Positions 10,937 through 24,123 of a stretch of 64,000 nucleotides of DNA are shown one piece after another; the stretch's first letter is position 1, and every line of letters starts with the position of its first letter. Below the pieces are notes generated by a model. It was not told the origin of the DNA. It did not search any database and saw only the letters and a program-made list of their open reading frames with translations. The position numbers were made by a program, and so were the translations under genes. Source of the DNA: Epiperipatus broadwayi (taxonomy: Eukaryota > Onychophora > Udeonychophora > Euonychophora > Peripatidae); assembly GCA_028023455.1 (NCBI GenBank), contig JAQFVV010012477.1, positions 608,501 through 672,500 of the forward strand, given 5' to 3'.

Positions 10937-13787
10937 TCTAATTTATCTCTCTCCGCCAGCATGGCAAAGCGAAGACACAAAAAGACTATAATTTAAATTT
11001 ATATGATGGAATATTTTAGCATGAATTAGAAGTTTGACTCATTTAAAGATCATGACCTTTCATATTAATTAAATCTATAAGATTAGCGGGAGATCATCTA
11101 ATCACAGTGAGCATAATTTAATAACTAAGATAAAAGAAAACAATGATTCTGCAAGTTTATAATATATATATAAGATTTATTAATTTAAAGAAATATGAAT
11201 AAATACTTGTCTTATTATTTTATTAATCATTGGCCTCTTAAAGTACGTATAATTTGAATTACATTTAGATAGTAACAGGTAAATCATATGACATTTATTT
11301 ATAACTTAGAGGATGACAGAATAGATTGATTACTTTATTTTATTGATTATTGCGGCTCATATGCCAATAATAGATAAATATATATAATGGACAATTGATT
11401 TAGTGCTATGAGGAAATGTCTTCTTGAGATACCAATCTACCTCCAGAAGGAACAAATATAGCATTTTAACTGATTTAGCTTACAAGTATTATTTTAGGAC
11501 TGAAACATTTATTTTATTACAAAATTACATTTGATTAATAGATAAAAGGATTTCAATTTTACAGGGTGAGGAACATGTATGGGATAGTTCATTAACATAT
11601 ATATAATGCCATCATCAAAGACACACATCTGAAAATATTAATAAATATAAATAAATCTGGTTAGTAGAGTCACAACATTACAGTTTATGGATATTCATAG
11701 TTTTTATCTAGAAATATAACAGAAAGGTGGTGTGTGCATAGCAGCATATTTATGTGATCCAGTTATGGATCCTTGCATGTGCTTCTGAGAATTCATTGAA
11801 GAAATAGACTGATATATGTCTGCAAGCAGCAGAATTTGTTCATGAACGAAGAGCGGTTGGCTGTGCATTTAATGGGCTGAGTTTTTTCCCAGAGCGATCC
11901 CAATAAAGCCAGCTCATGTGACCAAATAAGTCCCCAGGGGGATTAAGAGCCTGGTTCTTGGACTTGGAGATAGGAGATGGGGTTTGACTTCCGATATGCT
12001 CAGGTAAAGAGAAGCACAAATATATATAAAAGAAAGACAAGGCCTATATGCACGCAACACTTGGAATAACAAATATAACTTTAAAGAATATCTACTTAAT
12101 TATTGCCCATACATTGTGGAATATCCTGTGTAATGGTATGAGTTAATTACTAAACTGTTAAATAAGTATAAGAATTTAGTTATAAATGCTGTCATTAAAA
12201 TAAACATAATTATACATATACAAATGGGGTGGTGGTGATGAATTGGAGAATAAATAAATTTACTTTCACATAATAAATTTGAATTTTTAGGATTACCGCA
12301 TTATTATTTAAAAATAAAAAAAACATTTCTTAGAAAAACAGATTTCTGCTCTGTTTTTCTACAATAACCTTATGAGATAATTAATTTGTTTTTCCCAAAT
12401 TTGCGAGCATTTGCTAAGGTAAAATAAGACTTGTTTTTACTTAAACTTAATCTAATCATCCCATAAAGTAGGGAAGCAAAAATAAAAAAGAAATTACATA
12501 CTAGCAAGTTTGAGGGATTATTGGCATATTTAAAATATAAATATATAAAATATGATAATAAAAGTTAAAAATATTATTGCCGCATGAAAATGAAAGAAAA
12601 CAGGTTTAATAGAGGCTCAATGATAAAAGGGAAATTAAAGTTATATAGAGTTACATACAAACTAGAGGTAAGTAAATTATAAATCATTTTACATAATAAT
12701 TAATTATCTAATAGAACAGCAGGAGGATTATTACAGAAGGCTGAGTTTAAGAGATTTATACATTAGGCAGCAGCTAAAGTTCTTTTTACCTTGATAAACA
12801 TAGTGGCAGTCCTTGATGCTTTAGTGTCCATTGGTATTGATGAACTAGATCTAGATTTGGGTCAGTCAAACAGGTAGCATTTACCTTTTCAGTCTCTAAG
12901 CATTTTAAAGTTCATGGGTACAGGATCCAGAGTTATGATTGTGGGAAAGAGCATGTTTGAACGAAGAGAAAAGTGAATTATCCTCTACTCATGATACATT
13001 GTATTACTAAAACCACAGGCGTGGATTAGATCTGCCATTCTGTTTTACTATTGTGTTCTCCTTTATGGATTCAAATCTAGCAGTGTTTATATCATTTTTC
13101 CGATGATGTTGGAAAGCACTTAGCTGCTAGACCTGAGGCACTTTATGCACTTAGTAAATCTGGAATCTGCTGACCGGATGCAACTTTTGCTCTAATCAGT
13201 TTTGAAAACAATGCAATTCTGTTACAAATTTCTCGAGCGATTGTTTTAAAATATAGTCTTATGATTTTAAAACAAATTTGAAGTGGATAAAATTTCCACT
13301 AATAGAGTCTTACTTTATTGTTATATATCATAACATTTTAATTCGGACTAATGGGTTTCCGATCAATTGTCTTAATTTCATTTGAGAAGCTTCTTAGAAG
13401 ATTTGCATCATTTTCTGACCACCATGATTAAAATAAATAATTATATATAATTTTAAAATATACATTAATAATATATATATATATTTGAAATTATGTTTTT
13501 AAAAGGAATCACCCCTCACCAATAATATGTACATATCCATTACACATGTATACAAATTAAAATAAAATCAAATATTTGTTTATAAAAATTATTTACATTA
13601 AGATATCTATATATATATCTATGTCAGTTATTTTAATAGTTAAGCAAGAAGAAAATAAATATGCATTAGTACATACATATATATGCATAAGGATGGAGTT
13701 TGAATATGGTTTGGTGGAGAGAGACTCTGAGTGGGCTGTGAAGCTCGATCTGAGTATCAGGTTGACTGCTTCAACATATATATATAT
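10937..13787. other. AT-rich intergenic DNA with GC-richer patches
   Basis: No gene is supported. 11840-12040 is noticeably GC-richer and has an open minus-strand frame (66 codons) without a recognisable domain. 12730-13200 has normal complexity; around 13066 the sequence GGATTCAAATCTAGCAGT resembles a decayed polymerase III B box and shares CTAGCAGT and following bases with the tRNA-like patch at 5187. The remainder is simple AT-rich DNA. Confidence 0.5.
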
Positions 13788-14720
13788 AGATCTAGTTTCT
13801 TATTCCTGTCCTTCACTGATGATAGCAAATCAGCTTGAAATCATGATCTGAAGGTGGAACTAATGATTGAGATAGGGAATGCTTACTCTGATGTTTATGT
13901 AAACAAACATACACTTTGACAGTGTTTTTAGTAAAACACCATCTATTGATCATAAATACAAGTGTTAGCAAGTTTAACTTGTTTTTTTTTTCATAAGTGT
14001 ACCTTTGAGGTTTTCTTGCAATGATATATATTGCAGAGGCTTCTACTATGTGGTGATACTGAACTGATATCAGACCCATATAGCTATCTAGCTTGCTATG
14101 CTGAGTTTGAAGACATTATGTGTCTAAAAAATTCACGCTTGCAAGCTGAATAGGAATTGTTTCATAGGCGCTCAGAGTTAGTGTTTAGATCTAGTTTCTT
14201 ATTCCTGTCCTTCACTGATGATAGCAAATCAGCTTGAAATCATGATCTGAAGGTGGAACTAATGATAGAGATAGTGAATGCTTACTCTGACGTTTATGTA
14301 AACAAACATACCCTTTAATGGTATTTTTGGTAAAACGCCATCTATTGATCATAAATACAAGTGTTAGCAAGTTTAACTTGCTTTTTTTTTGTTTTTCATA
14401 AATGTACCTTTGAGGTTTTCTTGCAATGATATATATTGCATAGGCTTCTACTATGTGATACTGAACTGATATCGGACCCATATAGCTATCTGGCTTGCTA
14501 TGCTGAATTTGAAGACATTATGTGTCTAAAAAATTCACACTTGCAAGCTGAATAGAAATTATTTCATAGGCACTCAGAGTTAGTGTTTAGATCTAGTTTC
14601 TTATTCCTGTCCATGATCTGAAGGTGGAACTAACGATAGAGATAGTGAATGCTTACTCTGACGTTTATGTAAACAAACATATGCTTTGACAGTGTTTTTG
14701 GTAAAATGCCATCTATTGAT
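13788..14720. repeat. Tandem repeat, unit about 400 bp, 2.3 copies
   Basis: The unit start AGATCTAGTTTCTTATTCCTGTCC occurs at 13788, 14187 and 14589, giving periods of 399 and 402 bp. The first two copies are nearly identical; the third lacks an internal block of about 30 bp (TTCACTGATGATAGC and following) and stops at about 14720 in an AT tract. Two matching minus-strand frames (13813-14079 and 14212-14481) come from the repeat. One of the indels between copies is a multiple of three, but the bases around stops and starts give no reason to call a gene. An inverted relative lies at 39816-40180. Confidence 0.93.
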
Positions 14721-14740
14721 CATATATATATATATATATT

Positions 14741-14917
14741 TAAAATAACACTACAAAATTGAATATTCTTATGTAAAATTAAAAATAAAATCTTCATGAT
14801 AACCAGCTTAGAGCAATTTATGTTACTCAAGATGGAGTAAAATGCTATAAGCTGGCTATAGGGAAGATTTTATGATTAAATTTATATAAGCATATTTAAT
14901 TTTGCAGTGTTATTTTA
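14741..14917. mobile_element. Small foldback MITE with TA-ended inverted repeats
   Basis: The left end TAAAATAACACTACAAAATT is an inverted match to AATTTTGCAGTGTTATTTTA at the right end. The arms continue inward through AAAATCTTCATGATAACCAGCTTA and its inverted partner TAAGCTGG..GAAGATTTTATGAT. Length about 177 bp with almost no loop. The terminal TA on both sides would fit a Tc1/mariner-type TA target duplication. It sits directly after an (AT)n tract where the third copy of the 400-bp repeat stops, so its insertion may have cut that repeat. Confidence 0.75.
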
Positions 14918-15092
14918 GAATATTTTGATTACTATATTTATTTCATTTGATATTATATATAATATTTCATATAAATTAATACTAAATTATTGTTTCTGGT
15001 GCAGTAATCATATTTCTTTTTTTTGTCTTCTCATTTTTGTTTATTTTTATCTTACTATTTCCATTTATTAGAAAAACACAGAATTCAAATAT

Positions 15093-15160
15093 CATGAGCC
15101 TGTCTTGATACAATCACTCTCTTTTTCATGAGCCTGTCTTGATACAATCACTCTCTTTTA
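15093..15160. repeat. Perfect tandem duplication, 34-bp unit
   Basis: CATGAGCCTGTCTTGATACAATCACTCTCTTTT occurs twice in a row (15093 and 15127) without a difference. Either a very recent duplication or a consensus artefact. Confidence 0.95.
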
Positions 15161-16467
15161 TTTAAAAAAACCCTGTTTTTGTGTTTTTTATGTTCTTTAA
15201 ATAAATTCTAGGCAAATAACATATACAGAAATGTTTCAATCGAAAATCTTTTAATTAAAAAAATATTTTTTCTATTTATATATTTTTAAATGAAATATTA
15301 CTATAAATGAGTTACTTTGTTATATAAAAAAGTAGTAACTTTCTTTTATTGTTTTATTAATTAAAGAAAAAAAAAATTTTTCCAATTTTCTAAAAACGCA
15401 GTAAAATAAACAACAGAAGAAAATTTTATTTGTGATACCAACGAAGTCTCACAAATAAAGTGTTAGAATCAAGATTCCATGCAGATTCTATTTATAAAAG
15501 CAGGACATCTAGAACCTTTGTTGATTTCAATAGTAAATATAAGCATGGAATGAGTACATTGAAATCCACCTTGGTGAATTTTAAAAATTAAATAGTATAT
15601 ATTTACCTGTTGACAAATGAAAAGATGTTCATTTATTAGAATAAAATGATTGTCTGCTACCATTCATAAATATTATCTTTAGATAGCTTTATTTTATTTT
15701 TATTATTCTGAAATAATAGATAATCAGTTTTTTATAATGAATCACTGGCTCTCAAACACTATAATAATATCATAAAATGAATTAAAAATAGGACATAAAA
15801 TCATATTCATCAAAAGCAGTAATAAAAAAAGGTAGAATATATTGAATAAAAAGGTATTATGAAGTAAACCAAATAGCATTTAATTAATTAACTAACTAAT
15901 TAACAATAAATGAAAAATATATTGTCTGCTTTCAATTTGATATTCATATATTAAATATATATTGTAGTATTTCTATTTTGCTATATTACTCTATGGATGT
16001 AAATAATAGTCAATTTTCATAGAAATTTTAAATTTTATGTAATAGCTAGTTATAAGTTATTGTTTATTTTAAGAAATAGGTTAAAATAAATCATGTCTGT
16101 AGTATTAAAATTAAATTAGTTTACTTTAAAGCAATATAATTTAAAATAAGTTATAAAATTGAAATTAAAATATTATTTATTGTCAGATAAAATTAAATAA
16201 TTATTAAAATCATATAATATAATTTTAAAGCAGTAGTCATAATGATTAAAGTTAATATTTTTGTAATTACTAACAGTCTAATTTAAAATTGCTGTTTATT
16301 ATCATCTTAAATTATTTAAATAATGATAAAATAAATAAAAATGAAATGTGTGTTGATAGGTGTGCATACACACGCATGTAACAATTATTTAAATTTTACT
16401 ACCTTGTTCTTAAAGAAAATTTACCAATTGTTAATGATAAATTCCAAATAATATACCAATTGTTTAA
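15161..16467. other. AT-rich DNA upstream of the LINE
   Basis: No gene or repeat recognised. The minus-strand open frame at 15469-15663 has no recognisable domain. Confidence 0.5.
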
Positions 16468-16509
16468 ACAAAATTACATATTAATTCAAATCAAAAGATA
16501 ATTGACAAA

Positions 16510-17415
16510 TTGCACAGATTAGGCTACTTTCATTATTCTACATCTAATAGCCCATCAGCTGGGGTTGCTCTTCTTATTCCTTTCCAATCTCTGATACAAA
16601 ATTTCAGAATTAGCTTTTTAAACTCTAATTTAATCTTTATAACCATTTGTATAAACTCTTTCAAATTCAATGTAGTTTTTCTCTACTTAAACAAAGATAT
16701 TGGGCTCATTCATAATCAAATACATCTCATTAATTTAGGACTTATCTCAAATCCTTTTCCTACAATTCTTCTTGGAGACTTCAACTCTACTTATGACTGT
16801 TTCAATTCAAAATTTTTACACCTTCTAAATTCTCATTTCATGTGTGCACAGGGTTTTTTCCCACATGATGCATGTTCATTGAATACAAAGAAATTTTCTT
16901 CTCTTATAGACCTATTATATTACTCTCCGGAACTGCACTTCTTCATCAATCCATCTTTACAACCATTACCTTTCTCTGATCATCATGCTATTATGCTTGA
17001 TCTGACATTAGACTTACCCAATCAAACCTATGTACACCTTAAATCTACAATAAGAATTTTGCTAAAATCTGCTACACCAGAGGCAATTATCTCTGAAGCT
17101 TATATTTTTTTCAAGAAAATAGACATCCTAGCTCTTCCACCAGCTGAATCTTGGTTTGCTTTTATAAATATTCTTAGTTCTTTGATTTCTCATTACACCA
17201 GAAAGAATAAAGGACCGATTGGGTTACTTAAGAAAGCAGATAGCTTAATTACAACATTGAAAGATATACCTCCAACACCAGCATCTGTACAGGTTATTAT
17301 TGACCTGAAGCAACAATATGTAGAGACACACCAAATCCTAATAGACTATCTGGCTACTAAAAAGGCAAGGCTTCCGACCTCTCTAAACCTCATAACTTCT
17401 CAAGGGGATATATAA
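16510..17415 (+). pseudogene. LINE endonuclease domain (N-terminally truncated)
   Basis: A frame of 301 codons with the second half of an exonuclease-endonuclease-phosphatase fold: GVALLIP (residues 18-24), the catalytic ILLGDFN block (GDFN at 89-92), SLIDLLYYS (131-139, equivalent to the S-x-I-D-Y block) and the C-terminal catalytic SDHH (156-159). The first codon of the frame is TTG, and the frame is open without a start back to about 16468, so it does not begin at a true start. The N-terminal catalytic Asn and Glu blocks are absent. Residues from about 165 on form the linker to the RT. The frame ends at a TAA at 17413-17415, and the RT continues in a different frame, so one frameshift and probably a nonsense change separate them. 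Confidence 0.88.
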
Positions 17416-17423
17416 GGTGGGCT

Positions 17424-19079
17424 TTGGGTTTTCAAAGTAAGTCTAAAATTCCATCAGCAATCACAGTGAATAATATAATTTTCTCGGGTAATAGCATGAT
17501 TTTACAAATTTTAAATCATTATAAATGCAAGCTAGTAGATGTTTCACAGAATTTGGTGCCTGATACATCTATATATTCTTGTGAGACAATTCATGGTATT
17601 AGTAATGATGATATTAGAGCTAAACTCTCATCCATGCCTGATAGAATACACCCTGGAATACATGGAATACCAAAATTCATGTTCAAACATCTTGAAGCCT
17701 TCACAGTACCAATAGTGAGTAGAATGGTTGATCTACTTGCCTCAGGTCCCCTTACTATTGATCAACTCTATCCCATTGCAATGGTCCCATTTCTTAAGAG
17801 TGCTATTATCCCATCGCCTCTGGAGAACCTTAGACCAATCTCGATGACTCCATTGATTATTAAACTGATTGAAGCAATTATCAAAGATAAAATTCAAAAT
17901 CTCATTCTGCCTTTTATCTCTAGTTTTCAATTTGCAAAGAAAGGTAGTTCCACAGCTGAGGCACTCTGCCTATTCAGGTTAATTACGGATTATACAAGAA
18001 AAAATAAAAAGTCAAAGCCAATAGTTGTCCAACTTGATATTTCAGCTGCTTTTGACTCAGTCAGAATTCCTCAACTAATACATCTTCTAAATGGTCTGAA
18101 CATTCCCACAGGTATAATGAACATCATTACTAACCTTCTATTAAACAGACATATTGCAATTTCATTAAATGGAAAAATTTCAAACTCATTCACACCTACC
18201 AAGTCGATTCCACAGGGTTCTCCTCTTAGTCCCTTACTCTTCATTCTATATATAAATCCATTCCTTAAATCTTTAGAAATGAATCTTCCTGGATTGTACA
18301 TTCCTGGTATCAATAAATCCATTCAGCACATATCCTACATGGATGATGTGGCAGTGTTCTTACCCTCTAGAAAATTCATACCGAAACTAATTCAAATTAT
18401 GGACAATTTCACCATAGAGTCAGGTCTTGCGTTTAACCTTAGAAAATCTGCTGTATGGAGACTTTCATCTGGAAAATCCATTCCATCCTTTTTCACAGCT
18501 ATGCCACAAAAATTTTTGGGTTTACCAATGAGTCTCTCTCATGCAGCAATGAGGAAATTAATACAAGACACTATCATGAATTCTGCAAGAAAAATAATTG
18601 ATTCACTTTCAAAAGTTTATACATCATTATTTGCAAAAACAGCCCTACTCAACATGTTACTGTTCCCCAGAATTGCTTACTACATGCCGTTCATTAAATT
18701 TTCATCAAAATTTATCCAGAATATAAACTCTCTTTGCTCTAGATTAATGTGGAAGGGTAAAACTGTTGCTATTAGCTTAAGAAGAGTGCAGAGACCAACA
18801 AGACTTAATGGCTTGTCACTGCATTCACTTCATGTTCTTTGTCTACAGAAATCAAATAACCTCATTACAAGACTTAATGGGATTTTTCCTGATGACTCAC
18901 CTTTTCTATCTATTCATCCTACAGATACTCCACCTCCAATTAATGATGGTTGGCTGACACAAGTCTTAATTGACATTTCAAAAATTCTCACACCTTTAAC
19001 TCAATTAAAACCAACGAAACTTCGTTATTGGGATGCCTATCGACGCTCTTCCGATCTCAACAATTATCCCAGATCATAG
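17424..19079 (+). pseudogene. LINE reverse transcriptase
   Basis: A frame of 551 codons with an ordered set of RT motifs: LRPISMTPLIIKLIEAII (from about residue 136), the catalytic motif A LDISAAFDSV (204-213), motif B QGSPLSP (264-270), motif C YMDD (305-308), then GLAFNLRKSAVW and FLGLPMS. Both catalytic aspartates of motif C are present. YMDD in place of the more usual LINE F/YADD is worth noting. The region around residues 68-85, MPDRIHPGIHGIPKFMFK, matches the N-terminal RT block normally rich in KAPGPDG, here altered. The C-terminal end overlaps the next frame at 19033, so the protein is cut by a frameshift. The first ATG is simply the first in this frame. Confidence 0.92.
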
Positions 19080-19584
19080 CATTCTCACCTGTACAAACTT
19101 TGCCATTATAAAGAAATATAAAAGATGTAATCTAGAGCCAAAATATTTGGACTTTCTTCTAAAGCTAAATCTCAATGCCCTTCCAACAAGCCACTTTCTT
19201 GTGATGTATAGAGGTTTTTCATCTTTGGACCCTGTTTGCTCACTCTGCCATAGGGAGGATGATACCATATTTCACATTTTCAACAATTGTTCCTCTCTTC
19301 AGGGCTGTAGAATATTGATTAATAAAATTTATACACCAAAACATCCAATTATCAACACACTCATAAAAGGTTTTGCTTATGGGGATTTTGCAATTATAAG
19401 AAGTGCAACTTTCATCACTTTCTGTCTATGGTTTGTCAGATGCTTCATAATCTTCAAGTCTGTTATACCTGATCCAACATTAATTTTTTTACAAAAATTA
19501 AAAGATATCAAAGAAAGAGATTTGAAGTTAGCTCCTCACCTAATAGCAAATTCCACATGGAATCTTATTAATATTGGACATTAA
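19033..19584 (+). pseudogene. LINE C-terminal domain with zinc knuckle
   Basis: A frame of 183 codons that continues the RT protein after a frameshift. It holds a CCHC-type zf-RVT knuckle: C69-x2-C72-x8-H81-x4-C86 (CSLCHREDDTIFHIFNNC). The remaining tail, ending TWNLINIGH, aligns with the minus-strand fragment at 58507-58785: both share G-x-F, R-x-AT, a W-x-x-R block, and TWN-x-I near the end. In an intact element this would be the C-terminus of the ORF2 protein. Confidence 0.88.
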
Positions 19585-19680
19585 GTAATTTAATGGTTTA
19601 TAAATGTATTGCCAAATTTAATGTTATTTTATAATTTTTTCTTTATTGTAAACATAGTTAAATAAACCTGTTTTTGATAC

Positions 19681-20831
19681 TAACAATAAACATTACATTT
19701 TATTTAACTGTATGGATTTTATAAAAGTTTCCAAAATAATAATCATAGTAACATAAATGATAATATTTATGTATTAAAAATTTAAACTGAAATAAAAAGT
19801 GTTTTTATTAAAAGATACATTAAAATGTTACAATAATAAAATATAAAAAATATATTATTCAATAATATTCATTGTAAAGTCATTTTAAAAAACTAGACAA
19901 AAATAATATGTAAATTTTTCAAGTGTCTGTGATTAATTGACAAATCAGGTATAGGTAAATTTTTCTATAAATACAGGTAAGCAGATGTAAAGAGAGGGGA
20001 ATCAATAAATTTTTAGAGGAATAAAACCATATTTCTTTTATTTTTTACAATCTAAGTCTAAATTTATCTCAAATTTTACAATTTTGACTTTAAAAAGTAT
20101 GGACAATATTTTATAAAACTATGGAAAGTATTTTAAAAAGTTAAAAACTCATTTAAACATGGAATAAAAAAAATATTCCTCAACAGTGTACTACATTAGC
20201 TAACTAGGAATCTATGGTAATGGGAGGAAACAAATTATTTCAGATGATAAAAATGCATTTGGTTAAAACACATTGCCAAATATCAAACTATATTGCTTGA
20301 AGAACAATGCAAAAATACATAAGGAATTTATATTTATTCATGTTTGTATACTGAATGATAGAGAACATTTTTTATTAACTTTAGCAATTAGCAGTATAAA
20401 AATAGATATTTATTTAGAAAAGCTATTTACATTTCCTATTTTAAATTTATGAGTGACTTTAGCAAAGTGATAATAATTTTAAAATGAAAGATATAGTACT
20501 GATCAATTTTAGTAAAAATATATTTACTAACAGTTACTCATAATTGTTTTAACATGATGAATATGGGTTATACAGGAGGAGAACTCAAGAATTTTATAAT
20601 GTTGCTAACAAATATTATTAAAGTTACTAACATGCTAAATGCAAATACTTTTGTGGAGAATTCTCAATGTTTATGAATCTATGAGCAAACATTATTAAAA
20701 TTATTAGTATATTAAAGGTGAATGATTTAGAGAATTTTCTAAAACTGAATAATTTTGCAGTAAATATTTTCCTGCTGAAAGGAAACTTTTAAAATTTAAT
20801 AAATGTCTTATTAGATAATAAATAAGCCAAT
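19681..20831. other. AT-rich intergenic DNA
   Basis: No gene or element recognised; A and T runs only. Confidence 0.55.
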
Positions 20832-20945
20832 AAACATCACATAATCACCATTTCTTATGCTTTTTTATAACTATTATTAACACAGGAAACTCTGATTACT
20901 CTGGCTTGCACTGAGTGGCAATACTGTATGGAGAGTTTTGCCTGT
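20832..20945 (+). repeat. Dispersed repeat fragment (related to 9708-9785)
   Basis: Matches 9708-9785 in order and orientation (ATCACCATTTC, TATGCTT, CTTG..CTGAGTGGCA) with an extra block of about 20 bp. It may extend further left, but AT content makes alignment by eye unreliable. Confidence 0.55.
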
Positions 20946-23900
20946 TTTAAATAATAAATACTTATTTATTAATGTTAGGGAATTTGTTTTATCAATAATA
21001 TAAAAAAAATAAACCTTTATTACAAGATCATTTTATTTGTTATTGATAATTAGCATGTCCCTAAGATTTATTTAATGTTTTACATTCATGTTGCAAGAAA
21101 CAGTGAAAAATTGCAGAGAAGAGAAATAGAAAAAAAACCTTTCTCTTTTCAAGTCAACTAGTCATCAAAATATTCTATTCAGTTCAAGGAATGAAATAAT
21201 ATTTTTTTTTATAATCTGATATAGTGTTTAGATTAATATTAGTATTTATAATTATTATGAATATTTTAATAGTTTGGAGACAAATATTTTGAGAATTTTT
21301 ATACATAATAAAAAGACAGAAAAAAAATAAACATTTCTTGATTTTGTTTATTATGATTCTATAAAATCAAGATATATCAATTAGTTGATCATCAATAATA
21401 ATCATAATAATATATGATTAAGTTAACATTAATTTACTATGGTTTAGTATAAGATATGGGTATTTAATAATGCAAACAAAAATTCAGGTAAAATAAATAT
21501 ATTTATTATGTCTATAATTTGTGTAATGGTAAATGACAGGGGTGTGAATATGTGTATGATTACAAAATATATGAATAATTGATCTCACAAGTTAAAAGTA
21601 TTTAAGTTATTGTACTTATGATAAGTTGTATATCATAAACCATTTGCTTGTTTTATTTTAATCTTTGTGGTGTCCATGGTATGAAATGTTAAGAAGTTTG
21701 GATTTCATTTTAAGAAAAGATGTTTAATATTTATCTGCAATGTTTTTGTAGGATTTATACAGAGTGTTCAATAGACAATTAGTGGTTCTAGAAAGTAGTT
21801 TATGAGGAAATCCTGTAGTGATGGGGATATATTTAATTATTAATTATAATACACTTAAAATAAGACAATATGTTTGTGATACATGGACATCATTTTTTAT
21901 AAATCTGTAAGAGCTTAAAAACAAGCCAAGATAGAAATTAAGAAAGACACAAAAAAATGTGACCTTAAGTTACATATTCATGATATCATTATTTATTATT
22001 GTTCTAGAAAATGTTCATATCTCACTTATAATCACTAATATCACACTGGTCCCTACATTGTATTAGAGAATTGTGTAGTTAAGCAAAGAATAAGAGATAG
22101 ACTTACAAAAGATATGACAAGAATTTATGTAATGCAAAAATAATTAAATATGGAACAAATAAATATTAAAAGAGTGTTTAAATAAAGATTTGATGAATGA
22201 TTTTTAAATTTAAATTTTTTAAAGATCAAATAGAATAAATGTTGGAGTTAACTGAAATGTAATAATTAAAATAAAGCCCATTGTTATGTATATTATTATA
22301 AATAATATAAAAGAATACCATATCATACTTAATATTTAAATAATTATAAGTTTATTTTATAATTAAGAATAAACATTGAACATATAACAAGTTATAGAGT
22401 TATAATTAGGTTATCCTATTATAAATGTTAAAACAAAATAAATAATGATAGAACATATTTTATTGAAAAATGTAGAATAACACATATACGTTGTGTACAT
22501 TATTAAAATGTTTTAGTATGAAATTGTTACTGAGTTATTAGAATAATATAATATTAAATCATCCATGCACCTTATATATACTTGCCAATGCAATAATAAA
22601 GATTAGTTATTGGAATAGTCACAATGTTCGCTGTGAAATATATTATTATATAACAGTAAATAATTTTGAAGTGCAAATTATTTACATCTCTTAAAAATAT
22701 TTTATTTTAATGTGAACTTTTTAAATTTTATAATCTGTTCAATTTTTTTTAAAATATATTTGAAATTTTATATTGTTGTTATAATAAACTGTTAATGTTG
22801 TATTATAATTAACAAAGTGTATATAGTCTCTTGTTGCTTCTATGTCATCATGCATCATCTTAACCCACACATGCATTGTAATAACTAAATATTTTGGGGT
22901 ATTATTGCATATAATCTAATTGAAGTAATGAATAATAAATATATTGTGATCCCTAAAGATATTAGATATTGGATTTAAAAATTGAGTAATGTAAGTTTTT
23001 CTTTGTCTGACACAATGGTTATAGTTAAAATTGATGTTTAGAATGCCATATTAAAAATATAATGATTACATATAATACATAGTAATAAATATTCATACTT
23101 TTTAATTACATTTAGTCTAGTTTACAGGTAAATTATTCAATGAGTTTAAAGGGGAGTGAGTATATTTGTTTGTTTTTTATTATTATTATTATTTTATATA
23201 GTTAAATGTATGTAAAATCCTTCATTACATTTAATTAAATCAGTTACTCTATTTATTTCCAAAAGTGATAATAATGACATAAGATTTTAATTGTGTTATA
23301 AAACATTATTCAAAGCTAGATATAATTAATTTATTAGATAAATAAATGTAAAATAGTGTTATAGTGAAATTTAATGTAAGAAATGTTAATATTGTAGAAC
23401 TTATTTTTTTAAGTGTGAGTCATGGAATATTATTAATATTTTAGGAAAATAATAAAGGACGATATTCCTATGCCATTGAAGATATACTTTTTGGTATATT
23501 CTTAATGTCAAAAAAGTGCCTAACTGGATGATTTAAATAATATATCTCATAATTTGTAGTGATAAATTATTAAAAAATGTATTAAAATTAGTGTAATTTA
23601 TATATGATATGCGATACAAGAAATTTTCATGTAGTAAGATGGCTGGGCTTCGGAGTTATTAGTAGTAGGTCATGAATGTTAAGTGTGTGTATATATATAT
23701 ATTGCAACAGGGCAGGTATAATCAAGCTCTGTTGTGATAATTAGACAAATACGTATTCGTATACTTAGCGCATTATTAAAATATATATATATATATCTTA
23801 TTACTAACATATTATTAAAAATATATATTACTTTACTAACAAAACTAATATTTACAAGTTGATGTACAATCAACGGTCATTTGTGTGGTTGTATTGAATT

Positions 23901-24123
23901 GATTTAGTTATTTTAATTAAAAAGAACTCATAAAAGAGGTACGGGGGGGTTATACACTTGCTCTGATTTTTTTCTCTTGCTTTTGCCAAACCCAGCTATA
24001 CACATCGCTATGTATATGTGTGAGTGCGTTTTTGAACAATTAAAAATGAAAATTCACAAAATAAATAATAAAAAAAAAACATTTTGTTTGATAAACTTTT
24101 TAAATATATACATATTAAGTCAA
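20946..24123. other. AT-rich intergenic DNA
   Basis: No gene, RNA or clear repeat. (TA)n tracts at about 23690-23700 and 23780-23797. Confidence 0.55.

Larger units (their letters stand above)
16468..19680 (+). mobile_element. L1/Tx1-type non-LTR retrotransposon, 5'-truncated
   Basis: One LINE copy read in three consecutive frames: an apurinic/apyrimidinic-type endonuclease, a reverse transcriptase and a C-terminal CCHC zinc knuckle. Such proteins nick the target and copy the element's RNA at the nick. The 5' end of the endonuclease and any ORF1 are missing, so this is a 5'-truncated insertion, the usual LINE outcome. The coding part is visibly GC-richer than its surroundings and keeps long frames, so it is much younger than the RTE relics elsewhere in the window. 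After the stop at 19584 comes a short AT-rich 3' region with AATAAA-type hexamers near 19660-19690; no clean poly(A) tail is seen. A related C-terminal fragment lies at 58507-58785. Clade assignment to L1/Tx1 is by motif impression. Confidence 0.9.

Noticed and set aside
13813-14481. Two similar minus-strand proteins of 88 and 89 residues
   Set aside because: They are the same frame in adjacent copies of the 400-bp tandem repeat. No domain is seen and the related copy at 39816-40180 does not keep the frame.
17742-18322. Minus-strand frames inside the LINE
   Set aside because: Antisense shadows of the reverse transcriptase frame, which has clear ordered motifs.
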